Origin: Pseudomonas sp. IB20
GTDB taxonomy: Bacteria > Pseudomonadota > Gammaproteobacteria > Pseudomonadales > Pseudomonadaceae
Direction: 5' to 3'
DNA: 64,000 nucleotides
Assembly: GCF_009707325.1 (NCBI RefSeq)
Contig: NZ_CP046103.1
Coordinates: forward strand, 2,398,012-2,462,011
The notes under the pieces are model-generated. The model had not been told where the DNA came from, did not search any database, and saw nothing but the letters and a program-made list of their open reading frames with translations. Of this stretch, positions 30,477 to 41,914 are shown one piece after another. Position numbers and translations under genes: made by a program. The number at the start of each line of letters is the position of its first letter. Position 1 is the stretch's first letter.

Positions 30477-33400
30477 ATGGCGAAGAAACCCAAGGCTGCC
30501 ACCTTTATCAAAGACCCGCTCTGGTACAAGGACGCGGTGATCTACCAGGTTCACGTCAAATCCTATTTCGACTCCAACAATGACGGCATCGGTGACTTTC
30601 CCGGGCTGATCGCTAAGCTCGACTACATCGCCGACCTGGGCGTGAACACCATCTGGCTCTTGCCGTTCTACCCCTCGCCACGCCGCGATGACGGCTATGA
30701 CATCGCCGAATACCGTGGCGTGCACAGCGATTACGGGACCATGGCCGACGCTAAACGCTTTATTGCCGAAGCGCACAACCGCGGGCTGCGGGTTATCACC
30801 GAACTGGTGATCAACCACACCTCCGACCAGCACCCCTGGTTCCAGCGTGCGCGCAAGGCCAAGCCGGGTTCGGCCGCTCGAGACTTCTACGTGTGGTCCG
30901 ACGACGACCAGAAATACGACGGCACCCGCATCATTTTCCTCGACACCGAGAAGTCCAACTGGACCTGGGACCCGGTCGCCGGCCAGTACTTCTGGCACCG
31001 GTTCTATTCCCACCAGCCGGACCTCAACTTCGACAACCCGCAGGTGATGAAAGCGGTGCTGTCGGTGATGCGTTACTGGCTGGACATGGGCATCGACGGC
31101 CTGCGCCTGGATGCCATCCCGTACTTGATCGAGCGCGACGGCACCAATAACGAGAACCTGCCGGAAACCCACGACGTCCTCAAGCAGATCCGCGCCGAGA
31201 TCGACGCGCATTACCCGGACCGCATGCTGCTCGCCGAGGCCAACCAGTGGCCGGAAGACACGCAGCTCTACTTTGGTGACAAAAAGGGTGATGACGGCGA
31301 TGAGTGCCACATGGCCTTTCACTTCCCGCTAATGCCGCGCATGTACATGGCCCTGGCCCAGGAAGATCGCTTCCCCATCACCGACATTTTGCGCCAAACC
31401 CCGGAGATCCCTGCCAACTGCCAATGGGCGATCTTCCTGCGCAACCACGATGAACTGACCCTGGAAATGGTCACCGACAAAGAGCGTGACTACCTGTGGA
31501 ACTACTATGCCGCCGACCGTCGTGCACGGATCAACCTGGGTATTCGTCGGCGCCTGGCGCCGCTGATGGAGCGCGACCGCCGTCGCGTTGAATTGCTTAA
31601 CAGCCTGTTGCTTTCAATGCCGGGCACGCCGACCTTGTATTACGGCGATGAGATCGGCATGGGCGACAACATCTACCTCGGCGACCGTGACGGCGTGCGC
31701 ACGCCGATGCAATGGTCCATCGACCGCAACGGCGGCTTCTCCCGCGCCGACCCGGCCAGCCTGGTGCTGCCGCCGATCATGGATCCGCTTTACGGCTACC
31801 AGTCGGTCAACGTCGAGACTCAGGCCCAGGACCCGCACTCGCTGCTGAACTGGACCCGACGCATGCTGGCGGTGCGCAAGCAGTCCAAGGCCTTTGGCCG
31901 GGGCAGTTTGAAAATGCTCTCGCCGAGCAACCGCCGTATCTTGGCCTATACCCGCGAATACACCGGCGACGATGGGCGCAACGAGATCATCCTGTGCGTG
32001 GCCAACGTGTCGCGCAGTGCCCAAGCGGCCGAGCTGGACTTGTCGGCCTTTGCCGGCATGGTGCCGGTGGAAATGCTCGGCGGTAATGCCTTCCCGCCGA
32101 TTGGCCAGCTGAATTTCCTGCTGACCCTGGCGCCGTACGGTTTCTATTGGTTCGTGTTGGCGGCGGAAAACCAAATGCCGAGCTGGCATGTGGAACCGGC
32201 GCAGAGCATTCCGGACTTCACTACGTTGGTGCTGAAAAAACGCATGGAAGAGTTACTCGAAGAACCGTGCCGCACCACTTTGGAGCACACCTCGCTGCCG
32301 GCCTGGCTGCCCAAGCGGCGCTGGTTCGCGGGCAAGGACACCGCCATCGACAGAGTGCACATCGCCTACGGCGTGCGCTTCGGCGACCCGCAGTACCCGG
32401 TGCTGCTCAGCGAAATCGAGGTCAGCAGCGGTGGTCAGGTCAGTCGCTACCAACTGCCGTTCGGCTTTCTCGGTGAAGACCAGTTCACCAGCGCCTTGCC
32501 GCAGCAGTTGGCGCTGGCCCGCGTACGCCGAGCGCGTCAGGTGGGCTTGGTGACCGATGCCTTCAGCCTCGAGCACTTTATTCGTGCGGTGATTCACGGC
32601 CTGCAAGCCGGCACGGTGTTGAACACCCGTGAAGGTGATTTGCGCTTTGAGGCCACGCCGAACTTGGCCCAGTTGCAACTGAGCGATGAGTCGCAGGTGC
32701 GCTACCTGGCGGCCGAACAGTCCAACAGCTCCGTGGTGGTGGGCGAAAGCCTGGTGCTCAAACTTATCCGCAAAGTCAGCGCCGGGGTACATCCGGAGCT
32801 GGAAATGAGCGCTTATTTGACCGCCGCCGGCTACCCGAATATCTCGCCGCTGCTGGGCTCGATGATTCGCCATGATGCCGAGGGCCATGACAACCTGCTG
32901 ATGATCGCCCAGGGCTACTTGAGCAACCAGGGCGATGCGTGGGGCTGGACCCAGAACAACCTGGAGCGCGCGATTCGCGACGAGCTGGCTGAAGCCATCT
33001 CCGAGCAGGAACAGCACTACAACGCCTTGGGTGAGTTGAAAGACTTTGCCGGCCTGCTCGGCCAGCGCCTGGGTGAAATGCATGGGGTGCTGGCGGCGAA
33101 AACCACCAACAAGGCCTTCAACCCCGAAGCCACCACGGTCAAGGATACACAGGCCTGGGCCAAGGACGTCGGGGCGCAGATCGACCGCGCGCTGCACTTG
33201 CTCAAGCTGCATCAAAACCAATTGAACCCTGCCGATCAGGCGCGGGTCAGTGAGTTGCTGGCGCAGAAAAAAGCCATCACCGGTCACGTTCAGGCCTTGG
33301 CGAAAGCCACGGCGGGCGGCTTACGGATTCGGGTCCACGGTGACTTGCACCTGGGCCAGGTGTTGGTGGTCAAGGGCGATGCTTACTTGATCGACTTTGA

Positions 33401-33824
33401 AGGTGAACCGGCGCGGCCGCTGCATGAGCGGCGCGGCAAGCACAGCCCGTATAAAGATGTGAGTGGCGTGCTGCGTTCGTTTGATTACGCTGCCGCCATG
33501 GCCCTGAATGTGCAAGGAGTGGATCACTCGCCCGAAGCGGATATCGCCCGTAAACGCGTGACCGAGCGTTACCTGAATGAAGCGCGAGAGGCATTTACCC
33601 AGGCTTATCATCAGGCGACGACTACACTGGCGCATGACTGGCAGGATGCCAAAGGCCAGAGCGCCGCGCTGACGTTGTTCAGCCTGGAGAAGGCCGCGTA
33701 CGAAGTGGCCTACGAAGCGGAAAACCGCCCGACCTGGTTGCCAGTGCCGTTGCAAGGTTTGCACGGCCTGCTCAGCGGGCTGACACCTATATCGAAAACT
33801 GCACGCGGTGGGGAGACGTCATGA
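30477..33824 (+). CDS. treS: Trehalose synthase fused to maltokinase (TreS-Mak/Pep2)
   Basis: Bifunctional 1115-aa protein. The N-terminal half is GH13_16 trehalose synthase, interconverting trehalose and maltose: [25 protein letters not shown], catalytic Asp in [14 protein letters not shown], Glu in [13 protein letters not shown], Asp in FLRNHDE. The C-terminal ~500 residues are a maltokinase making maltose-1-phosphate for Glg[29 protein letters not shown] and YLIDFEGEP (kinase-fold catalytic Asp pair). AGGAG lies 6 nt before the ATG; the stop overlaps glgB by 4 nt. Confidence 0.96.
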   Translation: MAKKPKAATFIKDPLWYKDAVIYQVHVKSYFDSNNDGIGDFPGLIAKLDYIADLGVNTIWLLPFYPSPRRDDGYDIAEYRGVHSDYGTMADAKRFIAEAHNRGLRVITELVINHTSDQHPWFQRARKAKPGSAARDFYVWSDDDQKYDGTRIIFLDTEKSNWTWDPVAGQYFWHRFYSHQPDLNFDNPQVMKAVLSVMRYWLDMGIDGLRLDAIPYLIERDGTNNENLPETHDVLKQIRAEIDAHYPDRMLLAEANQWPEDTQLYFGDKKGDDGDECHMAFHFPLMPRMYMALAQEDRFPITDILRQTPEIPANCQWAIFLRNHDELTLEMVTDKERDYLWNYYAADRRARINLGIRRRLAPLMERDRRRVELLNSLLLSMPGTPTLYYGDEIGMGDNIYLGDRDGVRTPMQWSIDRNGGFSRADPASLVLPPIMDPLYGYQSVNVETQAQDPHSLLNWTRRMLAVRKQSKAFGRGSLKMLSPSNRRILAYTREYTGDDGRNEIILCVANVSRSAQAAELDLSAFAGMVPVEMLGGNAFPPIGQLNFLLTLAPYGFYWFVLAAENQMPSWHVEPAQSIPDFTTLVLKKRMEELLEEPCRTTLEHTSLPAWLPKRRWFAGKDTAIDRVHIAYGVRFGDPQYPVLLSEIEVSSGGQVSRYQLPFGFLGEDQFTSALPQQLALARVRRARQVGLVTDAFSLEHFIRAVIHGLQAGTVLNTREGDLRFEATPNLAQLQLSDESQVRYLAAEQSNSSVVVGESLVLKLIRKVSAGVHPELEMSAYLTAAGYPNISPLLGSMIRHDAEGHDNLLMIAQGYLSNQGDAWGWTQNNLERAIRDELAEAISEQEQHYNALGELKDFAGLLGQRLGEMHGVLAAKTTNKAFNPEATTVKDTQAWAKDVGAQIDRALHLLKLHQNQLNPADQARVSELLAQKKAITGHVQALAKATAGGLRIRVHGDLHLGQVLVVKGDAYLIDFEGEPARPLHERRGKHSPYKDVSGVLRSFDYAAAMALNVQGVDHSPEADIARKRVTERYLNEAREAFTQAYHQATTTLAHDWQDAKGQSAALTLFSLEKAAYEVAYEAENRPTWLPVPLQGLHGLLSGLTPISKTARGGETS

Positions 33825-36058
33825 GCTTTACAAATAAAGAACCGCTGCAACCGAAATTGACTGCAATGCCGGCGTCCAAGGACGTCGAAGCACTGGTGCG
33901 CGCCGAGCACCATGACCCGTTCTCGATTCTGGGGCCGCATGATGACGAGCAGGGCGGGCAGTTTATCCGCGCGTTCCTGCCCGAAGCCCTGAGTGTTCAG
34001 GTCTTGGCGCGTGACAGCGGTGAACAGATCGGCAGCCTCGACGCGACTCAGGTGCCGGGTCTGTTTGTCGGGCATTTCAACACGCGCCAGGGTTACCTGC
34101 TGAAGATCCAGTGGGCCGGCGGTGAGCAGATCACCGAAGACCCTTACAGCTTCAACCAATTGCTCCTCGGTGAAATGGACCTGTACCTGTTTGCCGAAGG
34201 CAATCACCGTGACCTGAGCAGTTGCCTCGGTGCGCAGGTGACCAGCGTCGACGGCGTGCAGGGTGTGCGCTTCGCCGTGTGGGCGCCGAATGCCCGGCGT
34301 GTGTCGGTGGTGGGCGACTTCAATATCTGGGACGGCCGCCGTCACCCGATGCGCCTGCGTCATCCGTCTGGCGTGTGGGAAATCTTTATCCCACGCCTGC
34401 AACCGGGTGCGGCCTACAAGTACGAAATTCTCGGTGCCAACGGGATTCTGCCGCTCAAGGCCGACCCGATGGCACTGGCCACCCAACTGCCGCCCGACAC
34501 CGCCTCGAAAGTCGCCGCGCCGTTGCAGGTGGACTGGCAAGACCATGAGTGGATGCAGTCGCGCGGCGACAAGCACAAGACCACGGCGCCGCTGTCGATT
34601 TATGAGCTGCACGTCGGTTCCTGGCAATGCGAGCTGGACGAGGCCGGCGAAGTATCGCGCCAGTACGGCTGGCGCGAGCTGGCCGATCGATTGATTCCGT
34701 ATGTGCAGCAATTGGGCTTCACCCATATCGAGCTGATGCCGATTATGGAACACCCGTTCGGCGGCTCCTGGGGTTACCAAGCGTTGTCACAATTCGCTCC
34801 GAGTGCGCGTTTTGGCTCGCCGGAAGATTTCGGCTTTTTCGTCAATGCCCTGCACCAGGCCAATATCGGCGTGATCCTCGACTGGGTGCCAGCGCATTTC
34901 CCCACCGACACGCACGGCCTGGCCCAGTTCGACGGCACCGCGCTGTATGAATACGCCAACCCGCTGGAAGGCTTTCACCAGGATTGGGACACGCTGATCT
35001 ACAACCTGGGCCGTACGGAAGTGCACGGCTTTATGCTGGCCTCGGCGCTGCACTGGCTTAAACACTTCCATGTCGACGGTTTACGGGTGGATGCCGTGGC
35101 CTCGATGCTGTATCGCGACTACTCGCGCAAAGCCGGCGAGTGGGTGCCCAACCGCCATGGCGGCCGCGAGAACCTCGAAGCCATCGATTTCCTGCGGCAC
35201 TTGAACGACGTGGTGGCGCTGGAAGCACCCGGCGCGCTGGTGATTGCCGAGGAGTCCACCGCCTGGCCGGGTGTGAGCCAGAGCACGCAGCAAGGTGGCC
35301 TGGGTTTCAACTACAAGTGGAACATGGGCTGGATGCACGATTCCTTGCATTACATCCAGCAAGACCCGGTGTACCGCGCCCATCACCACAATGAGCTGAG
35401 TTTCGGCCTGGTGTATGCCTGGTCCGAGCGGTTTATCCTGCCGATCTCCCACGATGAAGTGGTGCACGGCAAGCATTCGCTGATCGACAAGATGCCCGGT
35501 GATCGCTGGCAGAAGTTTGCCAACCTGCGGGCTTACCTGAGCTTCATGTGGATGCACCCGGGTAAGAAATTGCTGTTCATGGGCTGCGAGTTCGGCCAAT
35601 GGCGTGAGTGGAACCACGATCAGCAGTTGGACTGGTACCTGCTGCAATACCCCGAGCACCGGGGCGTGCAGAAGCTGGTCGGCGACCTGAACCGCCTGTA
35701 CCGCGAGGAGCCGGCGCTGCACGAACAGGACGACGCACCTCAAGGGTTCCAGTGGCTAATCGGCGACGATGCGATCAACAGCGTCTACGCTTGGCTGCGT
35801 TGGAGCAAGGACGGCAAACCGGTATTGGTAGTTGCCAATTTCACCCCAGTACCGCGCGAGGCGTATTCGGTCGGCGTGCCGATTGCGGGGCGTTGGAGCG
35901 AGGTGATCAACAGTGATGCCGACACCTATGCCGGTTCCAACTATGGCAACGGTGGGGGAGTGTTCACTCAGGATGAGGCGCGCCATGGGCAACCGGTGTC
36001 GCTCTCGCTGAATCTGCCACCACTGGGTGTATTGATTCTGCGGCCGGAAGCCCTTTAA
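33821..36058 (+). CDS. glgB: 1,4-alpha-glucan branching enzyme GlgB
   Basis: Makes alpha-1,6 branches in the glucan elongated by GlgE, 745 aa. N-terminal CBM48 ([26 protein letters not shown]), GH13 catalytic domain with nucleophile Asp in [15 protein letters not shown], acid/base Glu in [11 protein letters not shown], and [10 protein letters not shown]. The ATG overlaps the treS/mak stop (ATGA) and has GGGGAG upstream. Confidence 0.97.
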   Translation: MSFTNKEPLQPKLTAMPASKDVEALVRAEHHDPFSILGPHDDEQGGQFIRAFLPEALSVQVLARDSGEQIGSLDATQVPGLFVGHFNTRQGYLLKIQWAGGEQITEDPYSFNQLLLGEMDLYLFAEGNHRDLSSCLGAQVTSVDGVQGVRFAVWAPNARRVSVVGDFNIWDGRRHPMRLRHPSGVWEIFIPRLQPGAAYKYEILGANGILPLKADPMALATQLPPDTASKVAAPLQVDWQDHEWMQSRGDKHKTTAPLSIYELHVGSWQCELDEAGEVSRQYGWRELADRLIPYVQQLGFTHIELMPIMEHPFGGSWGYQALSQFAPSARFGSPEDFGFFVNALHQANIGVILDWVPAHFPTDTHGLAQFDGTALYEYANPLEGFHQDWDTLIYNLGRTEVHGFMLASALHWLKHFHVDGLRVDAVASMLYRDYSRKAGEWVPNRHGGRENLEAIDFLRHLNDVVALEAPGALVIAEESTAWPGVSQSTQQGGLGFNYKWNMGWMHDSLHYIQQDPVYRAHHHNELSFGLVYAWSERFILPISHDEVVHGKHSLIDKMPGDRWQKFANLRAYLSFMWMHPGKKLLFMGCEFGQWREWNHDQQLDWYLLQYPEHRGVQKLVGDLNRLYREEPALHEQDDAPQGFQWLIGDDAINSVYAWLRWSKDGKPVLVVANFTPVPREAYSVGVPIAGRWSEVINSDADTYAGSNYGNGGGVFTQDEARHGQPVSLSLNLPPLGVLILRPEAL

Positions 36059-36148
36059 AGGCTCTAGCATGCCGGATTCTGTTGTCCGCACTACTGGCAG
36101 GGTGCCACAATGGCGCCTTTGTCGAGGCAGTCGAAACAGGCGTATTTC

Positions 36149-37276
36149 ATGAATAGCCTTGGACGTGGGCAGGACCAGGATGGTTTTATCGAAGAGCAGG
36201 TGCGAACCGACCGGTTGCACCAGCTATTTCGCCAATCGTTCTCCGCCATTTTCGGCAGTTACCTGGCCGCCAGCATGCTCTGCTGGCTGTGTTGGGACCG
36301 CTTTGACCACCAGGTCATGCTGGTCTGGCTGCCGGTGCTGGCGGGCACCTCGCTGTTGCGCATCAAGATGTTCTTGGAGTGGTTTCGTTGCCCTATTAAC
36401 GAGCGTACGCCCCAGCGTTGGGAGCGTCGTTACTGGGTGACGCTGATGCTGTCGGCGGGCGTGTGGGGCATTGGCGCGTTGGCGGTGATGCCCACGGACG
36501 ACCGCCTATCCCAAGTGCTGGTCATGCTGTTTACCGTGGGCATGTCAGTCAGCGCGGTCTCGTGTTATTCAGCCTATCGCTACATGACCCTGGGCTCCAT
36601 TGCCCTGGTGCTGATGCCGTGTACGCTGTGGCTGCTGTTCCAGCCCTCGTCGATGCAAGTGGGTGTGGCCATTGCGGTGCTGGTGTTCTCGTTTTTCGTG
36701 GCCAGCGCCACGCACAAACTGTCCGATGCCCTGGAAAAAGCCTTTCGCCTGACCCGGCAAATGGAGCGTGCGTACACGATTTCCACACGCGCCGCCCAGA
36801 CCGACGAGCTCACCGGGCTGATGAACCGTCGGGCGTTTTTCGAACACGCCCAAGTGCTCTACGCGCAGTGTCGCCACAACCAGCAGCCGCTGTGCGCGCT
36901 GATGATGGACATGGACCACTTCAAAGATATCAACGACACCTACGGCCACCAGGCCGGCGACCAAGTGCTGCGCCAAGTCGGCGGGGTGATCAGTGCATCG
37001 TTTCGTCAGGCCGATGTCTACGGGCGGCTCGGCGGCGAGGAGTTTGCGGTGCTGTTGCCCAATACCTCACTGGAAACTGCACGGGGTATCGCTGAGCAAC
37101 TGGTCAAGGCGATTTCCGGGCTGGCCTCCGCGCCGGTGCAGGGCTTGACCGCGAGCCTGGGCGTTGCCACCACCCGCAGCCTCGATCAGGACCTGCACAG
37201 CCTGATGAACACCGCCGACAAGGCGCTGTACCGCGCCAAGGCCATGGGGCGTAACCAGGTGGCGGTAGCAGAGTAG
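36149..37276 (+). CDS. Membrane diguanylate cyclase (GGDEF)
   Basis: About 375 aa from the ATG at 36149 (36110 is possible). The N-terminal half has about six hydrophobic helices as an unnamed sensor; the C-terminal half is a GGDEF domain: TDELTGLMNRRAFFEHAQ, MDMDHFKDINDTYGHQAGDQVL and active-site GRLGGEEFAVLLP (GGEEF). Likely makes c-di-GMP. An RxxD inhibitory site is not evident at the usual spacing. Confidence 0.9.
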   Translation: MNSLGRGQDQDGFIEEQVRTDRLHQLFRQSFSAIFGSYLAASMLCWLCWDRFDHQVMLVWLPVLAGTSLLRIKMFLEWFRCPINERTPQRWERRYWVTLMLSAGVWGIGALAVMPTDDRLSQVLVMLFTVGMSVSAVSCYSAYRYMTLGSIALVLMPCTLWLLFQPSSMQVGVAIAVLVFSFFVASATHKLSDALEKAFRLTRQMERAYTISTRAAQTDELTGLMNRRAFFEHAQVLYAQCRHNQQPLCALMMDMDHFKDINDTYGHQAGDQVLRQVGGVISASFRQADVYGRLGGEEFAVLLPNTSLETARGIAEQLVKAISGLASAPVQGLTASLGVATTRSLDQDLHSLMNTADKALYRAKAMGRNQVAVAE

Positions 37277-37293
37277 GGCGCTTGAGGCAGGGC

Positions 37294-39480
37294 TCAGTCG
37301 CGTTGCATCGATTTGGCCAGCGCACGGGCCACTTGGTCGGCGGAGTAGGGCTTGGCCAGGAACTCGACGCCTTCGTAGCCACTGTCGGCCAGCTCTTCGC
37401 TGTAGCCCGAGGTCAGCACCACCGGCAGGTCCGGCCGCCTCTGGCGCAGCAGCTTGGCCATCGCCACGCCGGTCATGCCCGGCATCACCACATCCGAAAA
37501 AATCGCGTCGAAGGCCATCCCATCCGGGCCGGCCAGCGCCAACGCCTGTTCGGCATCGGTGGCCCAGGTGGTCTGGTAGCCGAGGTCCTGCAGGATCTGA
37601 TTGGCGAAACGGCCGACTTCCAGGTTGTCTTCCACGATCAGAATATGGTGCATTGCCGTGTCGTGGGTTGGGCTGCAGTCTTCCTGCGCCAGGCTGGGTT
37701 GCTCCGCCGCCGGTTCCGCTTCAGGCAGGTACAGGGTAAACACACTGCCCTGGCCCAAGTGGCTGGTTACATCGACATTGCCGCCGGACTGCTTGGCAAA
37801 CCCGAACACTTGCGACAAGCCCAGGCCGGTGCCTTTGCCCACGGCCTTGGTGGTAAAGAACGGCTCGAAAATGCGCTCGACGGTATTGCCGGGAATCCCG
37901 CTGCCGGTATCGGCCAGCGCAATCGCCACAAACGGCTGATGGGCTTCGGCATCGCCCCGGATACGCGGCAGCGCCGCCAGCGTTGCCACGCGCAGTGTCA
38001 GGGTGCCTCGGCCCTCCATGGCATCGCGGGCGTTGAGCGCGATGTTGATCAGCGCGGTTTCAAACTGGCTGGGGTCGACGCGCACATAGCAAGGCTGGCC
38101 GGGCAATTGAGTCTGCACATGGATACGCGCACCGGTCACGCTTTCGAGCATTTCGCCGATGTTCTTGACCCGCTGGCACACATCGAACACTTCCGGGTTC
38201 AGCGGTTGGCGGCGGGCGAAGGCGAGCAACTGGCTGGTGAGCTTGCTGGCGCGCTCGACGGTGTCCGAGACGGCGCCCATGTAGCGTTGGCGCCGCTCTT
38301 CGGACAGCCCGGGCTGGCGCAGGAAGTCCACCGAGGAGCGAATGATCGTCAGCAGGTTGTTAAAGTCGTGGGCCACGCCGCCGGTCAACTGGCCGATGGC
38401 TTCGAGCTTTTGCGACTGATGCAGCGCCGCTTCGGCCTGGGTCAGGGCGCTGGTGCGTTCTTCGACGCGCTGCTCCAGGGTGGCGTTCAGCTCGGTAATG
38501 GCCGCCAGGCCCTCGCGTACGGCGGCGTCGGCGCGCACCCGTTCGATATGCGCCCAGGAGCGCTCGGTGACTTCCCTCACCAGGGCCAAGTCATAGGGCG
38601 ACCAGACGCGCGCGAACTTGTGATGCACGGCCATCAGGGCGGTCAGGCGCCCGTCTTTGATCAGCGGGAAACACGCCGTCGCCGTGACGCCCAAGGTCTG
38701 GTAGCAGGCGGACTCCTCGGGCGTGCACTCCACGCGGTTGTCGCCAATCACCAGCGCTTCACCGGCGTTCAGCTGTTTTATCGCGTGTGCGCCGAACGAG
38801 GCCAGGCTGTACCGCCCGACGATACTTGGCGAGCCGGGCGCCGCCCAATTACCGCGAATGGTGAAGCCGTCTTCATCGGCGTCCATATCGGCATAGGCGC
38901 AATTGGACACATGCAGGTGTTCGGCCAACAGGCGCGTGGTGGTGGTCATGATGGATTCGGCGTCGGTGGCGTTGGCCACCGCACTACCAATGGCATCCAG
39001 TACGGCCAGGCGACGGGCGAGAAAGACCGTGGCGGTGGTTTCTGTGACCGTATTGAGCATGCCGACGACCGTGCCTTGCGGGTCGCGCACAGGGCTGTAG
39101 CAAAACGTAAAGTACGCTTGCTCCGGGCCATTGCCACGCTCAATCACCAGCGGGTAGTTTTCTACGTAGGTCGCATTGCCTTGAAAGGCAGCATTGGCGA
39201 AGTGGCTCACTTCGTCCCAGACTTCACGCCAGGTGTCGCTGAAAGCACGCCCCAATGCGTAGGGCTTATCGCCCAGAATAGGGATAAACGCATCATTGTA
39301 GAGCGTGATCAGGTGCGGGCCCCAACTGATGGACTGGGGGAAGCTTGAGGCAAAACACAGCGCAACGGTGGTTTTGAGTACATCAGGCCATTGTTCCAAT
39401 GGACCTAATGGCGTACTTGCCCAATCATGCTGGCGAACTCGCTCGGCCATGTCGCTGCTGCTTTGCAGCCAATTCATCAT
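37294..39480 (-). CDS. Hybrid sensor histidine kinase (PAS-GAF-HisKA-HATPase-REC)
   Basis: 728 aa from the ATG pair at 39480/39477, which has AAGGTG 9 nt upstream. Order: PAS-like (WGPHLITLYNDAFIPILGDKPYALG), GAF (about 150-310), coiled coil, HisKA with phospho-His in GGVAHDFNNLL, HATPase (N box NIALNARDAM, GTGLGLSQVFGFAKQSGG), and a C-terminal receiver with phospho-Asp in FSDVVMPGMTG and Lys in FLAKPYS. No membrane segments, so cytoplasmic. The phytochrome-like PAS-GAF order lacks an obvious bilin Cys. Partner regulator not adjacent. Confidence 0.92.
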   Translation of the reverse strand: MMNWLQSSSDMAERVRQHDWASTPLGPLEQWPDVLKTTVALCFASSFPQSISWGPHLITLYNDAFIPILGDKPYALGRAFSDTWREVWDEVSHFANAAFQGNATYVENYPLVIERGNGPEQAYFTFCYSPVRDPQGTVVGMLNTVTETTATVFLARRLAVLDAIGSAVANATDAESIMTTTTRLLAEHLHVSNCAYADMDADEDGFTIRGNWAAPGSPSIVGRYSLASFGAHAIKQLNAGEALVIGDNRVECTPEESACYQTLGVTATACFPLIKDGRLTALMAVHHKFARVWSPYDLALVREVTERSWAHIERVRADAAVREGLAAITELNATLEQRVEERTSALTQAEAALHQSQKLEAIGQLTGGVAHDFNNLLTIIRSSVDFLRQPGLSEERRQRYMGAVSDTVERASKLTSQLLAFARRQPLNPEVFDVCQRVKNIGEMLESVTGARIHVQTQLPGQPCYVRVDPSQFETALINIALNARDAMEGRGTLTLRVATLAALPRIRGDAEAHQPFVAIALADTGSGIPGNTVERIFEPFFTTKAVGKGTGLGLSQVFGFAKQSGGNVDVTSHLGQGSVFTLYLPEAEPAAEQPSLAQEDCSPTHDTAMHHILIVEDNLEVGRFANQILQDLGYQTTWATDAEQALALAGPDGMAFDAIFSDVVMPGMTGVAMAKLLRQRRPDLPVVLTSGYSEELADSGYEGVEFLAKPYSADQVARALAKSMQRD

Positions 39481-39652
39481 TGGGTGAACACCTTGTTTTC
39501 CAGAGTCTTTAGCGTGCCTGAATGCCTCAGGTATCAAGCTACTGACCCGGTTGACCGCTGCCAGTTCAGCGCAATTATCGCCTAGATGGCAATTTGATTC
39601 TCCCTCCGTTTGGATAGATTGCGCTCGGCGGAGTTCGGCGCCTGCTCACGCC

Positions 39653-40504
39653 CTACTGCGCGCCGAATAAACCGGTCCAATAAATCCCCGCGTCACTCTT
39701 CGGGTCCATGGCATAGGCTGCGCCCAACTCGCGAAATTGCGGGTTCATCAAGTTGGCGCAATGGCCGGGGCTGGCGAGCCAGCCGTCCACCACTTTGCGC
39801 GGGGTGTCGAGGCCGGCGGCGATGTTTTCACCGATGTTTTTTGCGATGTAGCCGGCCAGCTCCGCGCGGTCGCCCGGGGTGCGGCCATCGTGGTCGAGGT
39901 GGTCGAAGAAGTTGCCGTTGGCCATGTTGCGTGTGTGGCTGTTGGCGGCATTGGCCAGCTCATCGTTCCACGACACCGGCGTGGTCGCGGTAAACGCCTG
40001 GGTGCCGCACTGGCGCGGTTGCGCGCGCGCGGTGTTGATCAGGTTCAGCAGTTGTTTGCCTTCGGTCTGCCAGTCGCCCAGGCCGCTGGTCAACAACGGG
40101 CGCGCGAGCACGATGCGCCAATCCTGGCCGCTGTTGCTTACGCCGATGTCGACAAATTGCGGGTCGAGCACTACGCGGCAGAAACTTTCGCGCACGGCCT
40201 TCATCGCCGCCTCGGCATTTTTGGGGCCGGACAGGCTGATGGCTTGCACATTCACCATCGGGTACGCGGCCCGCGCCAGCGCTTGCTGCAAGTCGCCGAC
40301 ATTGGTGGCCGGCAGCACCAGCCGCGTGTCGTTGGCCAACGGTGGCAGTTCCTGGGAACCCTGGTTACCGCAGCGCTGCACCTGGCTGCGGTACTGATTG
40401 ATCTGTTGCACCAACTGACTTTCTTCATTCGCCATCGCGCTGGCGCAGAACGCCAAACTGGCGGCCAGCGTCGTAAGACCCATCATCAATGACAGCACGC
40501 GCAT
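39653..40504 (-). CDS. Secreted CAP/SCP-domain protein
   Basis: 283 aa. ATG at 40504 has AAGGG 8 nt upstream and gives a signal peptide (MRVLSLMMGLTTLAASLAFC, cleavage near ASAMA-NEE). The C-terminal domain is CAP/SCP: VSWNDELANAANSHTRNMANG, FFDHLDHDGRTPGDRAELAGY, GENIAAG and HCANLMNPQFRELGAAYA, with the usual His and Glu pairs. The N-terminal 120 residues carry a lipid- or peptidoglycan-associated region of unknown role. Exported function unknown. Confidence 0.88.
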   Translation of the reverse strand: MRVLSLMMGLTTLAASLAFCASAMANEESQLVQQINQYRSQVQRCGNQGSQELPPLANDTRLVLPATNVGDLQQALARAAYPMVNVQAISLSGPKNAEAAMKAVRESFCRVVLDPQFVDIGVSNSGQDWRIVLARPLLTSGLGDWQTEGKQLLNLINTARAQPRQCGTQAFTATTPVSWNDELANAANSHTRNMANGNFFDHLDHDGRTPGDRAELAGYIAKNIGENIAAGLDTPRKVVDGWLASPGHCANLMNPQFRELGAAYAMDPKSDAGIYWTGLFGAQ

Positions 40505-40585
40505 GGACATTACCCTTGAGCTTGAAAGTGCCCATGATGCGCGATGTAACCCGGTCTGGCGCAACGCCTTTTTTGTTTTTTTGCC

Positions 40586-41800
40586 TCAACGGGTGTTCTG
40601 CGCGCCGTTCTCGGCGCTGTGGCGGCGCCAGGCAAAGGTGCTGGCGGCGATGATCAGGGCCAGTGCTGCGGCGAAGGTCACGTGCAGGCCATTAGCCACG
40701 GTTTGCGCCGCTGCGCGGGTGACATCGGGGCTGGCCCAGGCAAACACAGCGCCCAGGGCCGAGGCACCGAAAATCAGGCCCAGGTTGCGCGACAGGTTCA
40801 ACAGGCCGGAGATCGTGCCCCGGCGTGACGCGTCGACATCGCTCATGACCGCCGTGTTGTTGGCGGCCTGGAACAGGCTGTAGCCCATCGTCAGCAGCAC
40901 CAGCGCGGCAAGGTACGCCACCAGGGCGCTGACCAGCGACAGCGCCAGGGCGCCGACGGCCATGAGGCCCAACCCCGCGAGCGTCATGCGCTGGCTGCCC
41001 AGGCGCTCGGTGAGGTGGCCGGCCGGCACACCGGTGGCCGCTGAAACGCACGGCCCGACGGCCATCGCCAGGCCCATCCACGCCGCCTCAAGCTCCAGGC
41101 CCCGGGAAAGATAGAACGGGCCGACCACGAAGGTGGTCATGATTACTGCCGATACCAAGGTGCTCATCGCCAGGCCTGCGCGCAAGGCTGGGTCTTTCAA
41201 CGGCAGCCAGAATGCATTGCCCGAGGCCGACGTGCGGCCTTGCTGATCTGCCGGCAAATACCGCCAGGCGAGGGCGGCGGCCAACAAACCCAGAGGCGCG
41301 CCCACTAGAAACAACGCGCGCCAGCCCCACAGGCTGAGCAGCACGCCGCCGACGCTGGGGCCCATGGCGGTGCCCACCGCCGACATCGTGCCGAGCAGGC
41401 CCATCACACGCCCGGTGCGTTGCGCGGGCACGGTGTCGCCGACCAAGCCTAAAGTCATCGCCATCATGCTCGCTGCGCCCAGCCCTTGCAGGACGCGCGC
41501 GGCAACGAGCCATTGCAGTGAAGGTGCGGCGCCGCACAGCGCGCAGGCCACGGCGAACAGCAGCAACCCGGCGAGCAACAATCGGCGCCGCCCCAGACGG
41601 TCGCCCAGGCTGCCTGCACTGACAATCACCGCCGTGATCGCCAGCAAGTACGCCAGCACCACCCACTGCACCGCGTGAAACGAGGCATCAAACGCCTGCG
41701 CCAGGCTGGGCAGGCCGACATTGGCAATGCTGGTGCCGAGGGAGGCCAGAAGCATGGACAGGGACAGGCTGATAAGTCGGCCTTTTGATGAGGTGTGCAT
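40586..41800 (-). CDS. MFS drug/metabolite efflux transporter
   Basis: 404 aa, 12 helices. The motif A region reads AGSLGDRLGRRRLLLAGLLLF and motif C-like RVLQGLGAASMMAMTLGLVG. AAGGAA precedes the ATG at 41800. Divergent from a LysR-type gene 114 nt away, so that regulator probably controls it. DHA-type efflux is likely; substrate unknown. Confidence 0.88.
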   Translation of the reverse strand: MHTSSKGRLISLSLSMLLASLGTSIANVGLPSLAQAFDASFHAVQWVVLAYLLAITAVIVSAGSLGDRLGRRRLLLAGLLLFAVACALCGAAPSLQWLVAARVLQGLGAASMMAMTLGLVGDTVPAQRTGRVMGLLGTMSAVGTAMGPSVGGVLLSLWGWRALFLVGAPLGLLAAALAWRYLPADQQGRTSASGNAFWLPLKDPALRAGLAMSTLVSAVIMTTFVVGPFYLSRGLELEAAWMGLAMAVGPCVSAATGVPAGHLTERLGSQRMTLAGLGLMAVGALALSLVSALVAYLAALVLLTMGYSLFQAANNTAVMSDVDASRRGTISGLLNLSRNLGLIFGASALGAVFAWASPDVTRAAAQTVANGLHVTFAAALALIIAASTFAWRRHSAENGAQNTR

Positions 41801-41873
41801 GGGGCGATTCCTTGAGTGAACGCAGCTGTCGCCAATCTACGTCCTCGCCTACTATGGCGGAAGGCGCAGGGTT

Positions 41874-41890
41874 TGCAGCCTATACGTGCA
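41874..41890. promoter_or_regulatory. Possible LysR box between MFS and LysR genes
   Basis: TGCA-N9-TGCA with a T-N11-A core lies 25-41 nt upstream of the LysR start in the divergent promoter. Inferred from position and form only. Confidence 0.35.
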
Positions 41891-41914
41891 TCAAACGCCT
41901 TATGAGGATTGCCC